From positions 42,521,269-42,585,268 of the forward strand of contig CM017558.1 in the NCBI GenBank assembly GCA_007844125.1: a DNA stretch of 64,000 bases. The letters are read 5' to 3'. Below the pieces are notes generated by a model, which saw only the letters and a program-made list of their open reading frames with translations, was not told the DNA's origin and did not search any database. The stretch's first letter is position 1. Each line of letters opens with the position of its first letter. Below are positions 14,101 to 23,398 of this stretch, piece after piece. The stretch is from Sinonovacula constricta. Its lineage: Eukaryota; Mollusca; Bivalvia; Cardiida; Solecurtidae. A program made the position numbers and the translations under genes.

Positions 14101-17100
14101 CAATTAATAAATTATTCTTCCAAGAAGAGGGGGAATATAATTGTTTTGCAGACACCACTTGGTTGGTCAGTATGTCAGTCAGTAGACAACTTTGCTTCTA
14201 ATTGAAATCTTGGGAAATATTAGCCAACCATCCTCAAACTTGTAAAGGACATTGGTCACAGAATACACATGATCAAAGAGATTCTGGACCAGCAAATAAG
14301 CACAAACAACTATTCTGCAAGCCATAGCCATCTTAAGTCTATAATACACATGATCAAAGAGATTCTGGACCAGCAAATCAGCACAATCACCTATTCTGCA
14401 AGCCATAGCCATCTTAAGTCTATTAAATACCAAAAATGTTCCAAAGACAAACCCACCAGCTCTCATTGACAAGGCCCATTCCACAGTGGCTGAGGGCCTT
14501 AAGAGCCTCTGGTAAACCCCCACTGAGATGGTTGGTACAGCGCCATACATCCAGAGCATGCCACAGGGTGGGGCTTAGGTCATGGACGCTACTGCTGATC
14601 GCCACACTGTGAGACGTGTGTGATGTATACTCCTTGGACAGGTGGGTATGCTTGTCTGTGTCTGTGCTTCTCTGGAATAAACATAATTCATGATAATAGC
14701 TACCTTTATAACCATCTTTGTCAGGAGTTTAGACAGTTAACTATTTGGAAACTTTTTTTTCAAAGGGAATTAATTGAAAGTTAATGTGTATAATAAAGTT
14801 ACTTTTGAAAGTTCAAGCTGTGGTTAATTTTAATTATTAACCTGAGACACAAGACAGGTGCAGAAAATAGAAGAATTGCTTTCCAATTGTTTTAACCAGT
14901 TTTATTTTGAATATAACTGCAATTTAAATACCACTGTGGAGTTCCAACAACTTATAACAATGGATATTCCAATATAAATATGTATGAAGTGTCTTCTAGA
15001 ATCAAGGAATTCCTTCTATATCATACAAAGTCACAACACCTTAATATATAGCAAGTATGTCATAAGAAGGCAAATGCTTAAACAATAAATAATGCAAATT
15101 GTTAATTATCAGCATTATTTGGGCATCCTTTGACCCTACATGCTTCTTTATGATCTAATGACAGATATATAACCAGACAGGTTCAAGCTGATGACCAAAG
15201 CAAGGTAAATGCACATGACATGCTGAATGACACTTATGGTAGGTTTTGCATAATTAACCCATGACTCAGCCAGTGGTCATCATCAAATGTTTGTGAAACA
15301 TCAGGACAGTTAGTGTTTACCCAATATTAATAAACTCAAGAAATATCATCATTTGGATTTCCAAATATTAGAAATAAATGAACAATGTTTGAACTACACA
15401 GCATTGAAGTATAAGTAAATATTCCAAATGTACATTAAATGACTGTTATTTTGATATCAAACTCTTAATACACATGTCTGATTATTGAAATATAACATTA
15501 TAATTCACAATAAAGAAAAACACAACAATACTTATGATGCATTGCATAATAAAAAAATAGTTCCATAATAGTGGTATTGCCTTTTTGAAGTGTGATTAGG
15601 TCATTAATAGTGATACTGTAAAAGGGACTACAATTCCAATTTATTTTAATCACAGTTAAGTATAATTTGAATATGGTCTTTTAAGTTTTAAAAAAATGAA
15701 TTAAGAAAAGTATCCTTGTGCTTAAAATGGATTTATTATTTTCTTTAAAAAATCCATTTTATGTCTGAAATAAGGATATCTGTTGATCATAAAGAATGGG
15801 CCATAATTGTACTAAGTAATAATGATGACAATAATAATTACAGATGTAATAACAAAAGAAATTACATAAATGACAACAATAGATACAAAAACTAAATAAA
15901 GACAATGATAATAATAATAAATATTATAAAAATAATAATCAGTTACAGTAACAAAAAACAACATAATATATAGGATAGCAAATCTATGTGAGACATTAAA
16001 CCTACAGCACTGGGTCTACTGAGTGCAGACTTGCGGATATTGTCCCCTTCCTTGATCTCTCCGGGTTCTAGCTGGGTGTCAGACATGACGATCTTGCCCA
16101 CTGTGATGATGAATCGCAGTGACAGAAGGGCATTGGGGTAAGGACTGTATGCCTCCTGACATTCCTGTAGGCCTGGAGATGAAATAAGTAAAACTTGTTA
16201 AGATTTGGTGTGTTTCTTATCTATATAAAATAAAACTCGAGGCATTCACTTGGTCATTTTGAATATGATCTTGATGCTTAATCACAACACACCATTTGTA
16301 TCAAGGAGTCTACTATTGTTTTAAAGTGCATCATATGTCAAATGTTTATGTGCCTTTTAATGTATGATAGAAGACAGCAAGCATATGCTGTTGATGGAAT
16401 GCTATAGCCGAACTGGAAAGATTCCTGAATTACAGCATACTGTCAGTGTAACCGGTTAGTTAGAATTATCTTGAATTGCCTTGCATTTTAATGGAATTTC
16501 AAGCAGGTTATGTACAATTGTTTTTTGAAGCCATCAATGCAGAGGACTAGAGTTTGCATAATCTGATGCACACAAGGCATTTGACGCTTTACATTTCTTA
16601 ACAAGGTGAGTGAAGGTCAACCCAAATGGCAAGTAATATTCTGCTAAGGAAATCCAATACACATGGCTGAAGTCTTTAAATTAGCTTTTTTTATTAATAT
16701 TTGTGTGTGTAATATTAAAGCATAACTCCTAACTTGCTAAAGTTAATCAGGTTAATTACAAATCATTCATTCTATAGGACCAGGCAGCCCAGTTGGAAGC
16801 TTTAAGATCAGGATCTGCACTTTTTGATGCAGAGTTTAAGCAGTATGTGTGGTGATCTTGCATATAGTTTTCTGCAAATTAACTTGAACAAAATCAGAAG
16901 GCTGATGGTAAAACTCTTGTAAAACATACCATCCAGATAGGTGAAAAGTCTGTTTTTGAAATCTTTCTGCCCTGCAAGCTGGCCAGCCATATGGTGATAG
17001 AACAGACGAGTAAAAACCAGCTGGCCCATCTGAAAAGGAGTCATACAGATAGCTTTAATTAAAGAAGGAGTAGGGCTCTAACAAGTTCTCATTCATGACA

Positions 17101-19746
17101 GGTAAAGATGAACTAAAAGATTTTCATAAAAAAAGGATGGTTTGTTTGTTTTTATTACATATCACCAGCACAATTATGGTCATGTAACAAATGGTGGCAG
17201 AAGAACACAAGTCTGGGTAGAATCACCTGTGCACCGCAGGTAAGCTAGAAAATCTACACACATTAAAGTTCATACCTGACTAGGACTCGAACCCACATGT
17301 TGTGGGGCTGAGGAGTTACAAGTCTGCAACACTAACTACTCTGCCAGGGGTGCCCCCTTATAAGTTTGGCATATTCTTCTAGTGTCAGATTGTTGAGTAA
17401 TTGTAATGTTTTAATTGTTTTATCCAATAACAAAAAACAAAAGGTAATGGTTCTACTTTTGCTACAAGTTGAATTTACATCTTATAATGATACATAATGC
17501 AAAAATATAAGTTTACACTGTGACATTACTGTACCAAATCCATAAATGCAGCACCAAATGATGACTGATGATGATGATGATGATGATTGATGTTGATGCT
17601 GATGATGCTGCGGCTGATGATGATATGGATTGATGCTGAACAAAAGCAACCTTAAGTCTACCTTGAGTAGTTTGATTTCTCCTGTCCGCAGGAAGGGCTG
17701 GTGAACAGCATCTGTCCTAAGCCAGTAGAGCATGGTCTCTGCCAGGAAGAACAGGGCTGGGATATGATACTTCTCCAAAGGAGACTGGTCAAGGGAGATA
17801 ATCAGCACATCCAAACAATCTAAAATGAAAAGATATATTGCTTTGGTGGCCTATTATATTATGTTTGATTTCTTCGGGTTGTGATACATTTGAGGTGTGT
17901 GACACATTTGAGGTGGGTGATACTTTTTCCTCCCTTGGGATTGGGATTAGCCGGCATTTTTACTGATACTGTGCAGTAACATTACTACCAGTATAGCACA
18001 GGGGCATTTGTGAGGTGCCCAGGCACTGAACCCGGTCGGTCCATTATACTGACACTGACGAGTCAGGCGTAATGCTGAAGGTAAATCTTATGCTGATCTT
18101 ATTGCACTGCTAACAATGCACATCACCAAATGAAGAAAAAAACACAGCAATGGTATGGCCAGGCAGTCAGAAAAGGCTGATGATTGGATCTGCAACATCT
18201 TGCACTCATAGTCACTTAATGAAATTAAACTCAGCGGCTGACTGCAGAAGAAATGCCATGCCACCCTGGTAGAAGACACAGGATTAAGGAAGACTGGAGA
18301 TCAGATGTTAAATAGCTGATGAGATGATGAATCAGTGTTTTTAGAAATATGATACCTAATTAACCCTGCTCACCTTCTTGTATCTTGCCCCTACATTGGG
18401 CTAGCTGGGCCAGCTCTGTCCAGGCCATTGGAAGATTAACGTGTTTACCTACTCCGCCATTCTTCAGGCCAGCACGTCTCTGACAAAATTTTCAACAAAA
18501 CAACTAGAATAAACTGTGATTGAAAAGTAATCTGTATTTTAAAGTGGTCACATTCTTAAGAGAATATATGAAGTTTATACATTTTTGGACCGAATGAGTA
18601 ACAGTTTGTCAAAAAAAATCATAGATAAGATGTATGTCAAATATGTCAACAAATGCTTGCAGTCAATTTAAATCAACTGGTTTTTTTTAATATTCATAAT
18701 TTGAAAAATGTTAAATAAGTACCAGTATATAAGATCATTTTGTTGCATTTTGCACAAAACCAATAACAATGCATTGAAAAAAATTTAATACCACCAGCTT
18801 TATTGCCATACTGGCAACATCCTTTTATTTTGGATGGAATAAATTGGATGGCAAAGCACCGGGAACAACAAAGTTCATCAAAAAGACATGGAGGACCACC
18901 ACCACATTTCAGGGGTGAAATAATGGGAAAATCATCCAAACACCTAGGATCAGCTAAAAACCTTCCTCACATGCCAATATCATTTCTCATAACAGCTGGG
19001 ACTTGCACTTATGTGGTGAGGTGCTAAGGAGCTACAAGTCATCAACTCAAACCATGACCACTTATAAATAACTAAAATATGAAATGAGAAACTACATACT
19101 TTTGCCCTTTCCAGCATTTTATGAGCAGTCTGCTCCATTTCTTCCTTCTCATCATAGTCTTTAGCATTGTTGTAGTTCTGTACAAACTCTTCGGAAACTT
19201 CTAATGGGTTTCTGAAAAGCAATAATTGTTCATAACATATATATGGTCCACAATCCAATGACTTTCAAAGAATGATCAGAAACAGCATCAAAACATGTTC
19301 TTATTGTTTATACATAGGTATCGCTAACATTTACTTACCAGTGACAGAAAACATATGCTTTTAAGAAGAATGATTAAAAGTTAACAAAATGTATATATAC
19401 AAGGAAATTAGAAAAAAGATGTTGATACTGGATTTAGATAGACTTGCATAATTTAAGTCAAAAGCAATAAACTTTTTTTAACATGTTTTTCAAGAGATTA
19501 TGGAAACATTCACTATATAAAATGTGAGACAAACAACAAATAGTCACACAACATTATGTTCTTCAATAAACTCATGGAGTTTTAACAGCAATTTATCAGG
19601 ATCACTTACCTAGTTGGCACAAGAACTTTCTGACTCTTTAGGGTCTGCAGGTAGGATTGTTTTAAAAGCCTCTCCTGCAACTCCAGCCTCTGAGTGTGGG
19701 AAATGATTCCAAACTTATGCACGATCGGAATCTTTGTGATCGGCAT
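234..19746 (-). CDS. TMEM232: TMEM232-like protein, 17 coding exons, 867 aa (join)
   Basis: Exons, 5' to 3' on the minus strand: 19746-19610, 19211-19100, 18479-18374, 17819-17662, 17029-16930, 16172-16006, 14671-14457, 13862-13714, 10842-10681, 9353-9239, 8924-8805, 8375-8222, 6630-6393, 6022-5841, 2296-2052, 1533-1440, 383-234. All introns are GT/AG and phases match throughout (2604 nt with stop), so the model is internally verified. The protein has an N-terminal conserved block (MPITKIPIVHKFGIISHTQ), hydrophobic helices near residues 138-152 and 220-234, a Ser/Asp/Glu/Gly-rich, probably disordered middle (about 368-560), a second conserved helical block (566-705, including WHWEVAITYTDIMADICLHG), a Pro-rich segment and a C-terminal Glu/Lys/Gln coiled coil. 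This order is that of TMEM232, which is needed for normal sperm flagella in mammals. It is longer than the mammalian protein (about 650-660 residues, from memory), mainly through the middle region. The family call comes from remembered motifs, not a search. Confidence 0.85.
1440..1533 (-). CDS. TMEM232: TMEM232-like coding exon 16 (residues 787-818)
   Basis: Acceptor TTTCCAG, donor GTGAAA. Encodes SALYEPPVTYNTRTSFDLRR and leads straight into the coiled coil. Confidence 0.87.
2052..2296 (-). CDS. TMEM232: TMEM232-like coding exon 15 (residues 706-787)
   Basis: Acceptor TTTCTATAG, donor GTAAGA, phase 2 out. Contains a Pro-rich stretch (LPPLPPPVDPYIPPRRRE) followed by a basic, polar linker. The preceding 3.5-kb intron is the gene's largest. 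Confidence 0.88.
3486..3610. mobile_element. Palindromic foldback MITE-like element
   Basis: The left arm (3486-3530) and right arm (3566-3610) are 45-bp inverted repeats with three mismatches, around a 35-bp loop. Shared core: AATACCAGGTTAGTGTTGAT. No ORF. The shape fits a miniature inverted-repeat element or a foldback fragment; no clear target duplication was found. Confidence 0.6.
5138..5163. repeat. (AT)n microsatellite
   Basis: An uninterrupted run of alternating A and T within the intron. Confidence 0.9.
5841..6022 (-). CDS. TMEM232: TMEM232-like coding exon 14 (residues 645-705)
   Basis: Acceptor CCTAAAG, donor GTGAGT. Encodes NDWSWRIRFGAIQSMVKICR and a helical pair that looks ARM/HEAT-like, continuing the conserved block. 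Confidence 0.9.
6393..6630 (-). CDS. TMEM232: TMEM232-like coding exon 13 (residues 566-645), conserved block
   Basis: Acceptor CATCCAG, donor GTATGG. Encodes GWHWEVAITYTDIMADICLH and a following helical block (DIQKLALMG...), the most recognisable part of the family. Confidence 0.9.
8222..8375 (-). CDS. TMEM232: TMEM232-like coding exon 12 (residues 514-565)
   Basis: Acceptor TTCCACAG. The frame would stop two codons later (GTC AGT TAA), but GTCAGT is a usable donor that ends the exon on GTG in phase 0, exactly the phase the next conserved exon needs. Without splicing here the protein would end at 567 residues and lose the conserved C-terminal half. Confidence 0.75.
8805..8924 (-). CDS. TMEM232: TMEM232-like coding exon 11 (residues 474-514)
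   Basis: Acceptor CTCCTCAG, donor GTATGT. An alternative GT two bases earlier does not fit the next exon's phase. Encodes a basic/acidic segment including MKREVSFEAELLREKSAPQ. Confidence 0.83.
9239..9353 (-). CDS. TMEM232: TMEM232-like coding exon 10 (residues 436-474)
   Basis: Acceptor TTTAAG, donor GTAGTT, phase 1 in and phase 2 out. Gly/Ser/Asp/His-rich, low complexity; this is the most weakly conserved-looking part of the protein. Confidence 0.8.
10681..10842 (-). CDS. TMEM232: TMEM232-like coding exon 9 (residues 382-435)
   Basis: Acceptor TGTCATAG, donor GTGTGT, phase 1 both sides. Encodes an acidic Ser-rich stretch (EDLSLSSDETSPKEDDVP and on), probably disordered. A nearby AG two bases downstream would break the frame, so this acceptor is preferred. 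Confidence 0.83.
10843..13713 (-). other. Intron between coding exons 8 and 9
   Basis: AT-rich intronic DNA. Apart from the candidate microexon at 13273-13296 I see no exon-like segment. A CCAG...GTAAGT pair near 11,095 encloses only 5 bp and cannot keep the frame. Confidence 0.6.
13273..13296 (-). CDS. TMEM232: Candidate 24-bp microexon of the TMEM232-like gene (8 residues)
   Basis: A 24-nt segment sits between a good acceptor (TGTTTTAG) and a consensus donor (GTATGT) inside the intron between exons 8 and 9. It is phase 1 at both ends, so it can be included or skipped without breaking the frame, and would insert about AQKLKRDS into the disordered region. This is inference; no transcript evidence is available here. 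Confidence 0.45.
13714..13862 (-). CDS. TMEM232: TMEM232-like coding exon 8 (residues 332-382)
   Basis: Acceptor TGTACAG, donor GTGAGC. Encodes VDSMIALQILAEASKSSVMA, a helical repeat-like segment, then enters the low-complexity middle (Pro/Ser/Thr). Confidence 0.9.
14262..14423. repeat. 81-bp direct tandem duplication (two copies)
   Basis: Two copies, starting at 14262 and 14343, share AATACACATGATCAAAGAGA through AGCCATCTTAAGTCTAT with a few differences in the middle. They lie in the intron just past the exon 7 donor. Confidence 0.85.
14457..14671 (-). CDS. TMEM232: TMEM232-like coding exon 7 (residues 261-332)
   Basis: Acceptor TTCCAG, donor GTGGGT, phase 2 out. A Ser/Thr/His-rich start precedes LSPTLWHALDVWRCTNHLSG, a conserved Trp-containing helix. 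The donor lies 34 bp from an 81-bp direct tandem duplication in the intron. Confidence 0.9.
16006..16172 (-). CDS. TMEM232: TMEM232-like coding exon 6 (residues 205-260), second hydrophobic helix
   Basis: Acceptor CTCCAG, donor GTAGGT. Holds NALLSLRFIITVGKIVMSD (about 218-236), then a polar linker. Confidence 0.9.
16930..17029 (-). CDS. TMEM232: TMEM232-like coding exon 5 (residues 172-205)
   Basis: Acceptor TTTTCAG, donor GTATGT, phase 0 in and phase 1 out. Encodes MGQLVFTRLFYHHMAGQL, an amphipathic to hydrophobic helix directly following the exon 4 helix. Confidence 0.9.
17155..17357 (-). mobile_element. tRNA-derived SINE, family A
   Basis: Read on the minus strand, a tRNA-like head has a box A-like TGGCAGAGTAGTTAGTG and a box B GGGTTCGAGTCC. 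A conserved body follows (CTACCCAGACTTGTGTTCTT...), ending in an A/T-rich tail. It lies in an intron of the TMEM232-like gene. Confidence 0.7.
17560..17592. repeat. (TGA)n microsatellite
   Basis: TGATGA-type trinucleotide run in the intron just below coding exon 4, with imperfect extensions to about 17,625. Confidence 0.8.
17662..17819 (-). CDS. TMEM232: TMEM232-like coding exon 4 (residues 119-171), first hydrophobic helix
   Basis: Acceptor TTTTAG, donor GTAGAC. Encodes the strongly hydrophobic stretch IPALFFLAETMLYWLRT (about 138-154), the best transmembrane candidate, followed by TGEIKLLK, a landmark shared with vertebrate TMEM232. Confidence 0.92.
17945..18078 (-). mobile_element. SINE family C, 3' part
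   Basis: The reverse complement matches the 3' half of the element at 49,064-49,340 (CTCGTCAGTGTCA, GGGTTCAGT, CTGGGCACCTCA, CACTGCACAGTATC in the same order). Only the tail half is present, without the tRNA-like head. Confidence 0.65.
18374..18479 (-). CDS. TMEM232: TMEM232-like coding exon 3 (residues 84-119)
   Basis: Acceptor TTGTCAG, donor GTGAGC, phase 0 in and phase 1 out. Contains LPMAWTELAQLAQCRGKIQE, a helical segment just before the first hydrophobic region. Confidence 0.88.
19100..19211 (-). CDS. TMEM232: TMEM232-like coding exon 2 (residues 46-83)
   Basis: Acceptor TTTTCAG and donor GTATGT. Encodes an acidic helical segment (NPLEVSEEFVQNYNNAKDYD and on), ending on a whole codon. 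Confidence 0.88.
19610..19746 (-). CDS. TMEM232: TMEM232-like coding exon 1 (residues 1-46)
   Basis: Starts at the ATG of the conserved N-terminal block and ends in phase 2 at donor GTAAGTG. The N-terminal block followed by a Leu/Gln-rich helix is typical of the family start, which supports this ATG. Confidence 0.85.
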
Positions 19747-19789
19747 CTTGAGGATAAGCCTGTTGTGGTCTAAACACAGCTACATTCTT
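19747..19789 (-). other. TMEM232: 5' UTR of the TMEM232-like gene, acceptor side of a 5'-UTR intron
   Basis: A splice acceptor (ATTACAG) ends at 19790, leaving a 43-nt leader before the start codon at 19746. The leader carries an ATG immediately followed by TAG (19785-19780). The upstream non-coding first exon and promoter were not located; they should lie to the right, between about 19,800 and the divergent LYRM7 start at 23,369. Confidence 0.55.
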
Positions 19790-21237
19790 CTGTAATAGAA
19801 TATAAGCAGAAATATAATGTTACTTCCAGGGTCACACTTACTGTTCCATTAACATTGTTGTTACTTTACCTACTTGTTCTTTTTATAATTTATCAAAAAC
19901 AAAAAGAAGAGAAATAACCTATGAATATTATCTAATAAAACTCTGTATAAGTCACACTTTTTTCTTGGGAGTCAAAAAATGAATACTAAAAAGGTAATAA
20001 CAAGATATACTAATCAAAATTACCAACCCTCCAATATACGCAAAAGTGATTTTTTTTTTTTTTTAAAAATGAAATTGAAAAGTCTTTTTTATGAATAGGA
20101 GTGTGTGCAACATACAATGAAGTTACAAAAAATTTATACTTACACACACAAACGACAACGACAATTCCCATACACAGTTTTAAGAGGGCATTAGGAATTT
20201 TGATTAGTATACACGTAGCAGGGTTGTAAATACTCTTCAGTGGGCCATTATGCATACAGAGCACATACTTGGACCAGAAATTATGAATGAGATATGTGGG
20301 TATTTCAAGTCATTTTTTATATTGTATCTTAACACAAATATAGGTTAACAATTATAAAATATACATGTTAATGTTACATTATATTATATGTATAAATAAG
20401 AGTTTTTTTTAAAGTAACTTAAACAATGTTGTACTAATGTATAAGCTGAGCTGTTCAATAGATTTGTAAATGCAATACTGAGCTTTATGTTGTTAATTGG
20501 CAACACCTGACTCCTAGGAGAAAAGAGGGTCTTATGCTTGTTCCTTAACTGGATACTTGGTCTTTGCAGCCGAGTTTACTTTAATGGCAACAAGAATTAT
20601 TCAATAAGGTGGCAAGCCACTGGGTGGGAATCGCAATAGGCTAGAAACTGAAGTTATGTTCAGACAATGCCCAGCTTTAAGAGTGCATGAGTGTTGCTTT
20701 CACTAGAGCTGACCAGGTGAATCAGTTGGTATAACATCCAACTCCAGATTAGGTAATGTACTCAATTTAAGCAAACTGATTTTACCAGCTCCATTTACTT
20801 CAGAACCCTGGGGAATGCTGTATATTCTGATTATGTCTAGGTAATGGCTCAGGCTGCATCGCCTGTATTTACTATTGATAAATGGACTGTTGTCTAATAC
20901 TTGTGTGATCTTGATATTTTGGTGGGTAAAGGTTGGTAACTTAGGTCAACATTGACAAGGACATTGTCATAAGAATAATTAAAAAAAAAAGGTAAAAGAC
21001 ATACTCAAAATAGGAAATTGCTGAACATCCTAAACAATATTTAAAGCAAAGTCCTTTTAGAATTTTAACTAGAAAATTTAAAAAAAACAATCATATAGGA
21101 GGTTTTAAACTGTTTTTAATCGGCTTTGAAAAGTGATGACTTAAGCATGGGCAATCTCACTACCTCTAATATAATATATGTGTATGGCAGGTACTGTGTT
21201 AAATCTACAACTAAAATTATTTCATTTCTTTTCATAA

Positions 21238-21295
21238 ATGTGGGAGCCCAAAGCCTAGTGGTTAAGACATTAGACTCTAGATTAAACAACCAACT
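21238..21295 (+). mobile_element. Possible tRNA-like SINE head, decayed
   Basis: AGCCTAGTGGTTAAGACATT resembles a box A region and the distance to a tRNA-like body is plausible, but no good box B is seen. Weak. Confidence 0.25.
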
Positions 21296-21934
21296 TATTG
21301 AAGCAAGAGCATTTACTACACATTACTCCATGTTACCTCAGTACCTGATTTTGGTTCTACCCGGAAAGGAAGTAGTCCAAAGGGAAAGATGTTGAAAGTA
21401 ATTGTCTCTCATCAAACTGAATGAACATTAAACTAAAAACTTGGCTTTCATAATATATATTTTAAAAATACCTGTAATAATAATTTTTTGAATGTGTGCA
21501 TGCTGGTTTGTATTTAAAAATAATAAGACATGCTTCTTTACTGACCTACATTTTCAACATATGTGACAAAAACATGATGCACAGCATGTACATCATAAGT
21601 GTAAAGGAGAGGAGGTATGATGTAGTAATCTGATAAAACTTGCATTTCTTTTATTATATCACTTTATGCACACATACATATGCCACACTGAAAGTATTAA
21701 AAAAACACTATTCACTCTGTTACTTTAATCTTCAACATGAAATAATTCATACAATAAAAAGAGCTTGCATTCCATGTATTGCCAAGAATAATGAGTAACC
21801 GAACAGATATTATCATGCATACACTTTGAGTTGGGGGTGGCAACACATATGACAGAAACAGAGCTGAGGGGGAGTTTGTCCCCAAAATTATTTTTTCCAA
21901 GGTCTGCTAAAATGCTTCTTTCTGTTTTTTTGTT

Positions 21935-22127
21935 TTTGAAATACACTGCAATGATGAATTAGGATCATTAGACCAATATCCAGCCACACTGGTGGAGGAA
22001 GACCTCAGGCAAGCATCCAAGAAGGACCACAGGCTGGAAAACCTTCTAACATAAGGAATCAAACACATTATGCTGTGGGTGGCTAGGCATTCAGAGGAGA
22101 TATAAGGCAGCAACTGTTCCACTTTGC
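21935..22127 (-). mobile_element. SINE family A, degenerate
   Basis: Read on the minus strand: head with TGGCAAAGTGGAACAG, decayed box B (GTGTTTGATTCC), then a body matching family A (GGTCTTCCTCCACCAGTGTG and TGCAGTGTATTTC at the tail). Confidence 0.6.
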
Positions 22128-22164
22128 CATTTGTACTACCACTATTCTATTATTATAAGTAAAT

Positions 22165-22275
22165 CTGGGAGGAGGAAAATCCTATCCATAACTGGGGTTG
22201 AACCAGGGACCTTCAGTTCTGTAGGCAGACACTCAACCATGTTGCTAAAGGCTGTTGGAAGTGCATATATGCACT
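22165..22275 (-). mobile_element. SINE family B copy, degenerate
   Basis: Reverse complement carries GGTTGAGTGTCTGCC and CTGGTTCAACCCC, decayed versions of the family B tRNA-like head seen at 22,523 and 22,748. Confidence 0.5.
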
Positions 22276-22384
22276 ATATTAATCATTTCCCCCTTCATTT
22301 TTCAGAGCTGGTAAGCTCTCCAGCATGACCCTCCAGATACCAATCTGAGTCTGTCAAAACACTTCTGGCACCCTTATTTAACGT

Positions 22385-22522
22385 AAATCTAGGATGAGAA
22401 AAATCATTTCCATAAATGGAGTCAAAACTCGAGACCTTTAGTTCTGTTGGAAGACACTCAACCACGTCACTAAGGGGTTAACCCAACAGCAAGGCTGTTG
22501 GATGTGCCTATGTGCGCTACAC
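22385..22522 (-). mobile_element. SINE family B, inverted copy
   Basis: Its 5' part (22455-22501) is a near-perfect reverse complement of 22546-22592, placing this copy head-to-head with the next one. The box B equivalent is decayed (CTCGAGTTTTGAC). Confidence 0.7.
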
Positions 22523-22680
22523 TACTGTAGTGCGTAAAGGCACTTCCAACAGCCTTGCTGTTGGGTTAACCCTTTAGCGACGTGGTTGAGTGCCTGGACT
22601 ACTGATCTGGCGGACTGGGTTCGAATCCCCATTAGGGCCAGGATTATTGTCTCGTCTGAGATTTACTTTAATGGTGTCAG
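22523..22680 (+). mobile_element. SINE family B copy 1
   Basis: tRNA-like head with ACGTGGTTGAGTGCCTGGAC and an exact RNA polymerase III box B, GGTTCGAATCC. It is followed by a short body ending near CTGAGATTTACTTTA. Repeated almost identically at 22,748-22,905. Confidence 0.8.
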
Positions 22681-22747
22681 AAGTAAACGGAAGCCTGGTG
22701 TGGCTGTCCTGAGATGGGCTTGGGCCCAGAAAAAAGTAAAGGGGGAG

Positions 22748-22905
22748 GAGTGTAGTGATTGTAGTGCATAAAGGCACTTCCAACAGCCTTGCTGTTGGGT
22801 TAACCCTTTAGCGACGTGGTTGAGTGTCTGGACTACTGATCTGGCGGACCGGGTTCGAATCCCCGTTAGGGCCAGGATTATTGTCTCCTCTGAGATTTAC
22901 TTTAC
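22748..22905 (+). mobile_element. SINE family B copy 2
   Basis: About 95% like copy 1, in direct orientation, with the same box B (GGTTCGAATCC) and the same end (CTGAGATTTACTTTA). The near identity implies recent insertion or local duplication. Confidence 0.8.
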
Positions 22906-23308
22906 TACAATATGCATATAAAAAATTTCATTCAGCGTGTGAACAAATAATGATAACTTCAAAAGACCAGCAATGACTCGCTGACAGTAAGAACATCTAG
23001 TGAGAGCCTTTACCATAACACATTGCACATTTTTACTCTATTATAAACAACACACAAAAACCCATCATTGCAAACTGATGTCATAAGCACCTTCCCACAC
23101 AAATCTTTGAACATCAAATTAATGTTAACATATTTTTATTTATTTTTTGCACAGGTGTGTAACAAATGGTTTTATTTATTTTTAATCAAACATGAACACC
23201 ATTGTTATTAAGGAATATTTTAACAGCAATCAAGGACATATACAATTTCAAAAGCAAATGAAACTGAAAATACCTCAGAATGTTAGTTTCCATAGATTTT
23301 AGTAAACA

Positions 23309-23333
23309 ACGCATGCGCTTTAAAACCGGAAAC
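23309..23333 (+). promoter_or_regulatory. LYRM7: NRF1-like and ETS/GABP-like sites upstream of LYRM7
   Basis: ACGCATGCGC (23309-23318) is close to the NRF1 consensus GCGCATGCGC, and ACCGGAAAC (23325-23333) contains the ETS core CCGGAA. They lie 36-60 bp before the start codon. NRF1 and GABP sites are typical of nuclear genes for respiratory-chain parts, which fits this gene's role. No TATA box is evident. Confidence 0.5.
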
Positions 23334-23368
23334 AGGTGGTCGGTGCTAAAGTAAACATATCCTCGACA

Positions 23369-23398
23369 ATGATGATGTCCTCTGGGTCGAGGCAGAAG
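23369..23398 (+). CDS. LYRM7: LYRM7 coding exon 1 (residues 1-10)
   Basis: A 30-bp coding part, MMMSSGSRQK, ending at donor GTTTGT in phase 0. It was found by requiring phase 0 joining to the VISLFK exon; no other start in the upstream 3 kb fits. Confidence 0.75.

Larger units (their letters stand above)
19790..23308. other. Divergent intergenic / 5'-intron region
   Basis: Separates the two divergent genes. Holds the SINE cluster at 21,935-22,905 and otherwise AT-rich DNA with no exon I can support. The missing non-coding first exon of the TMEM232-like gene should be here or just beyond. Confidence 0.5.
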
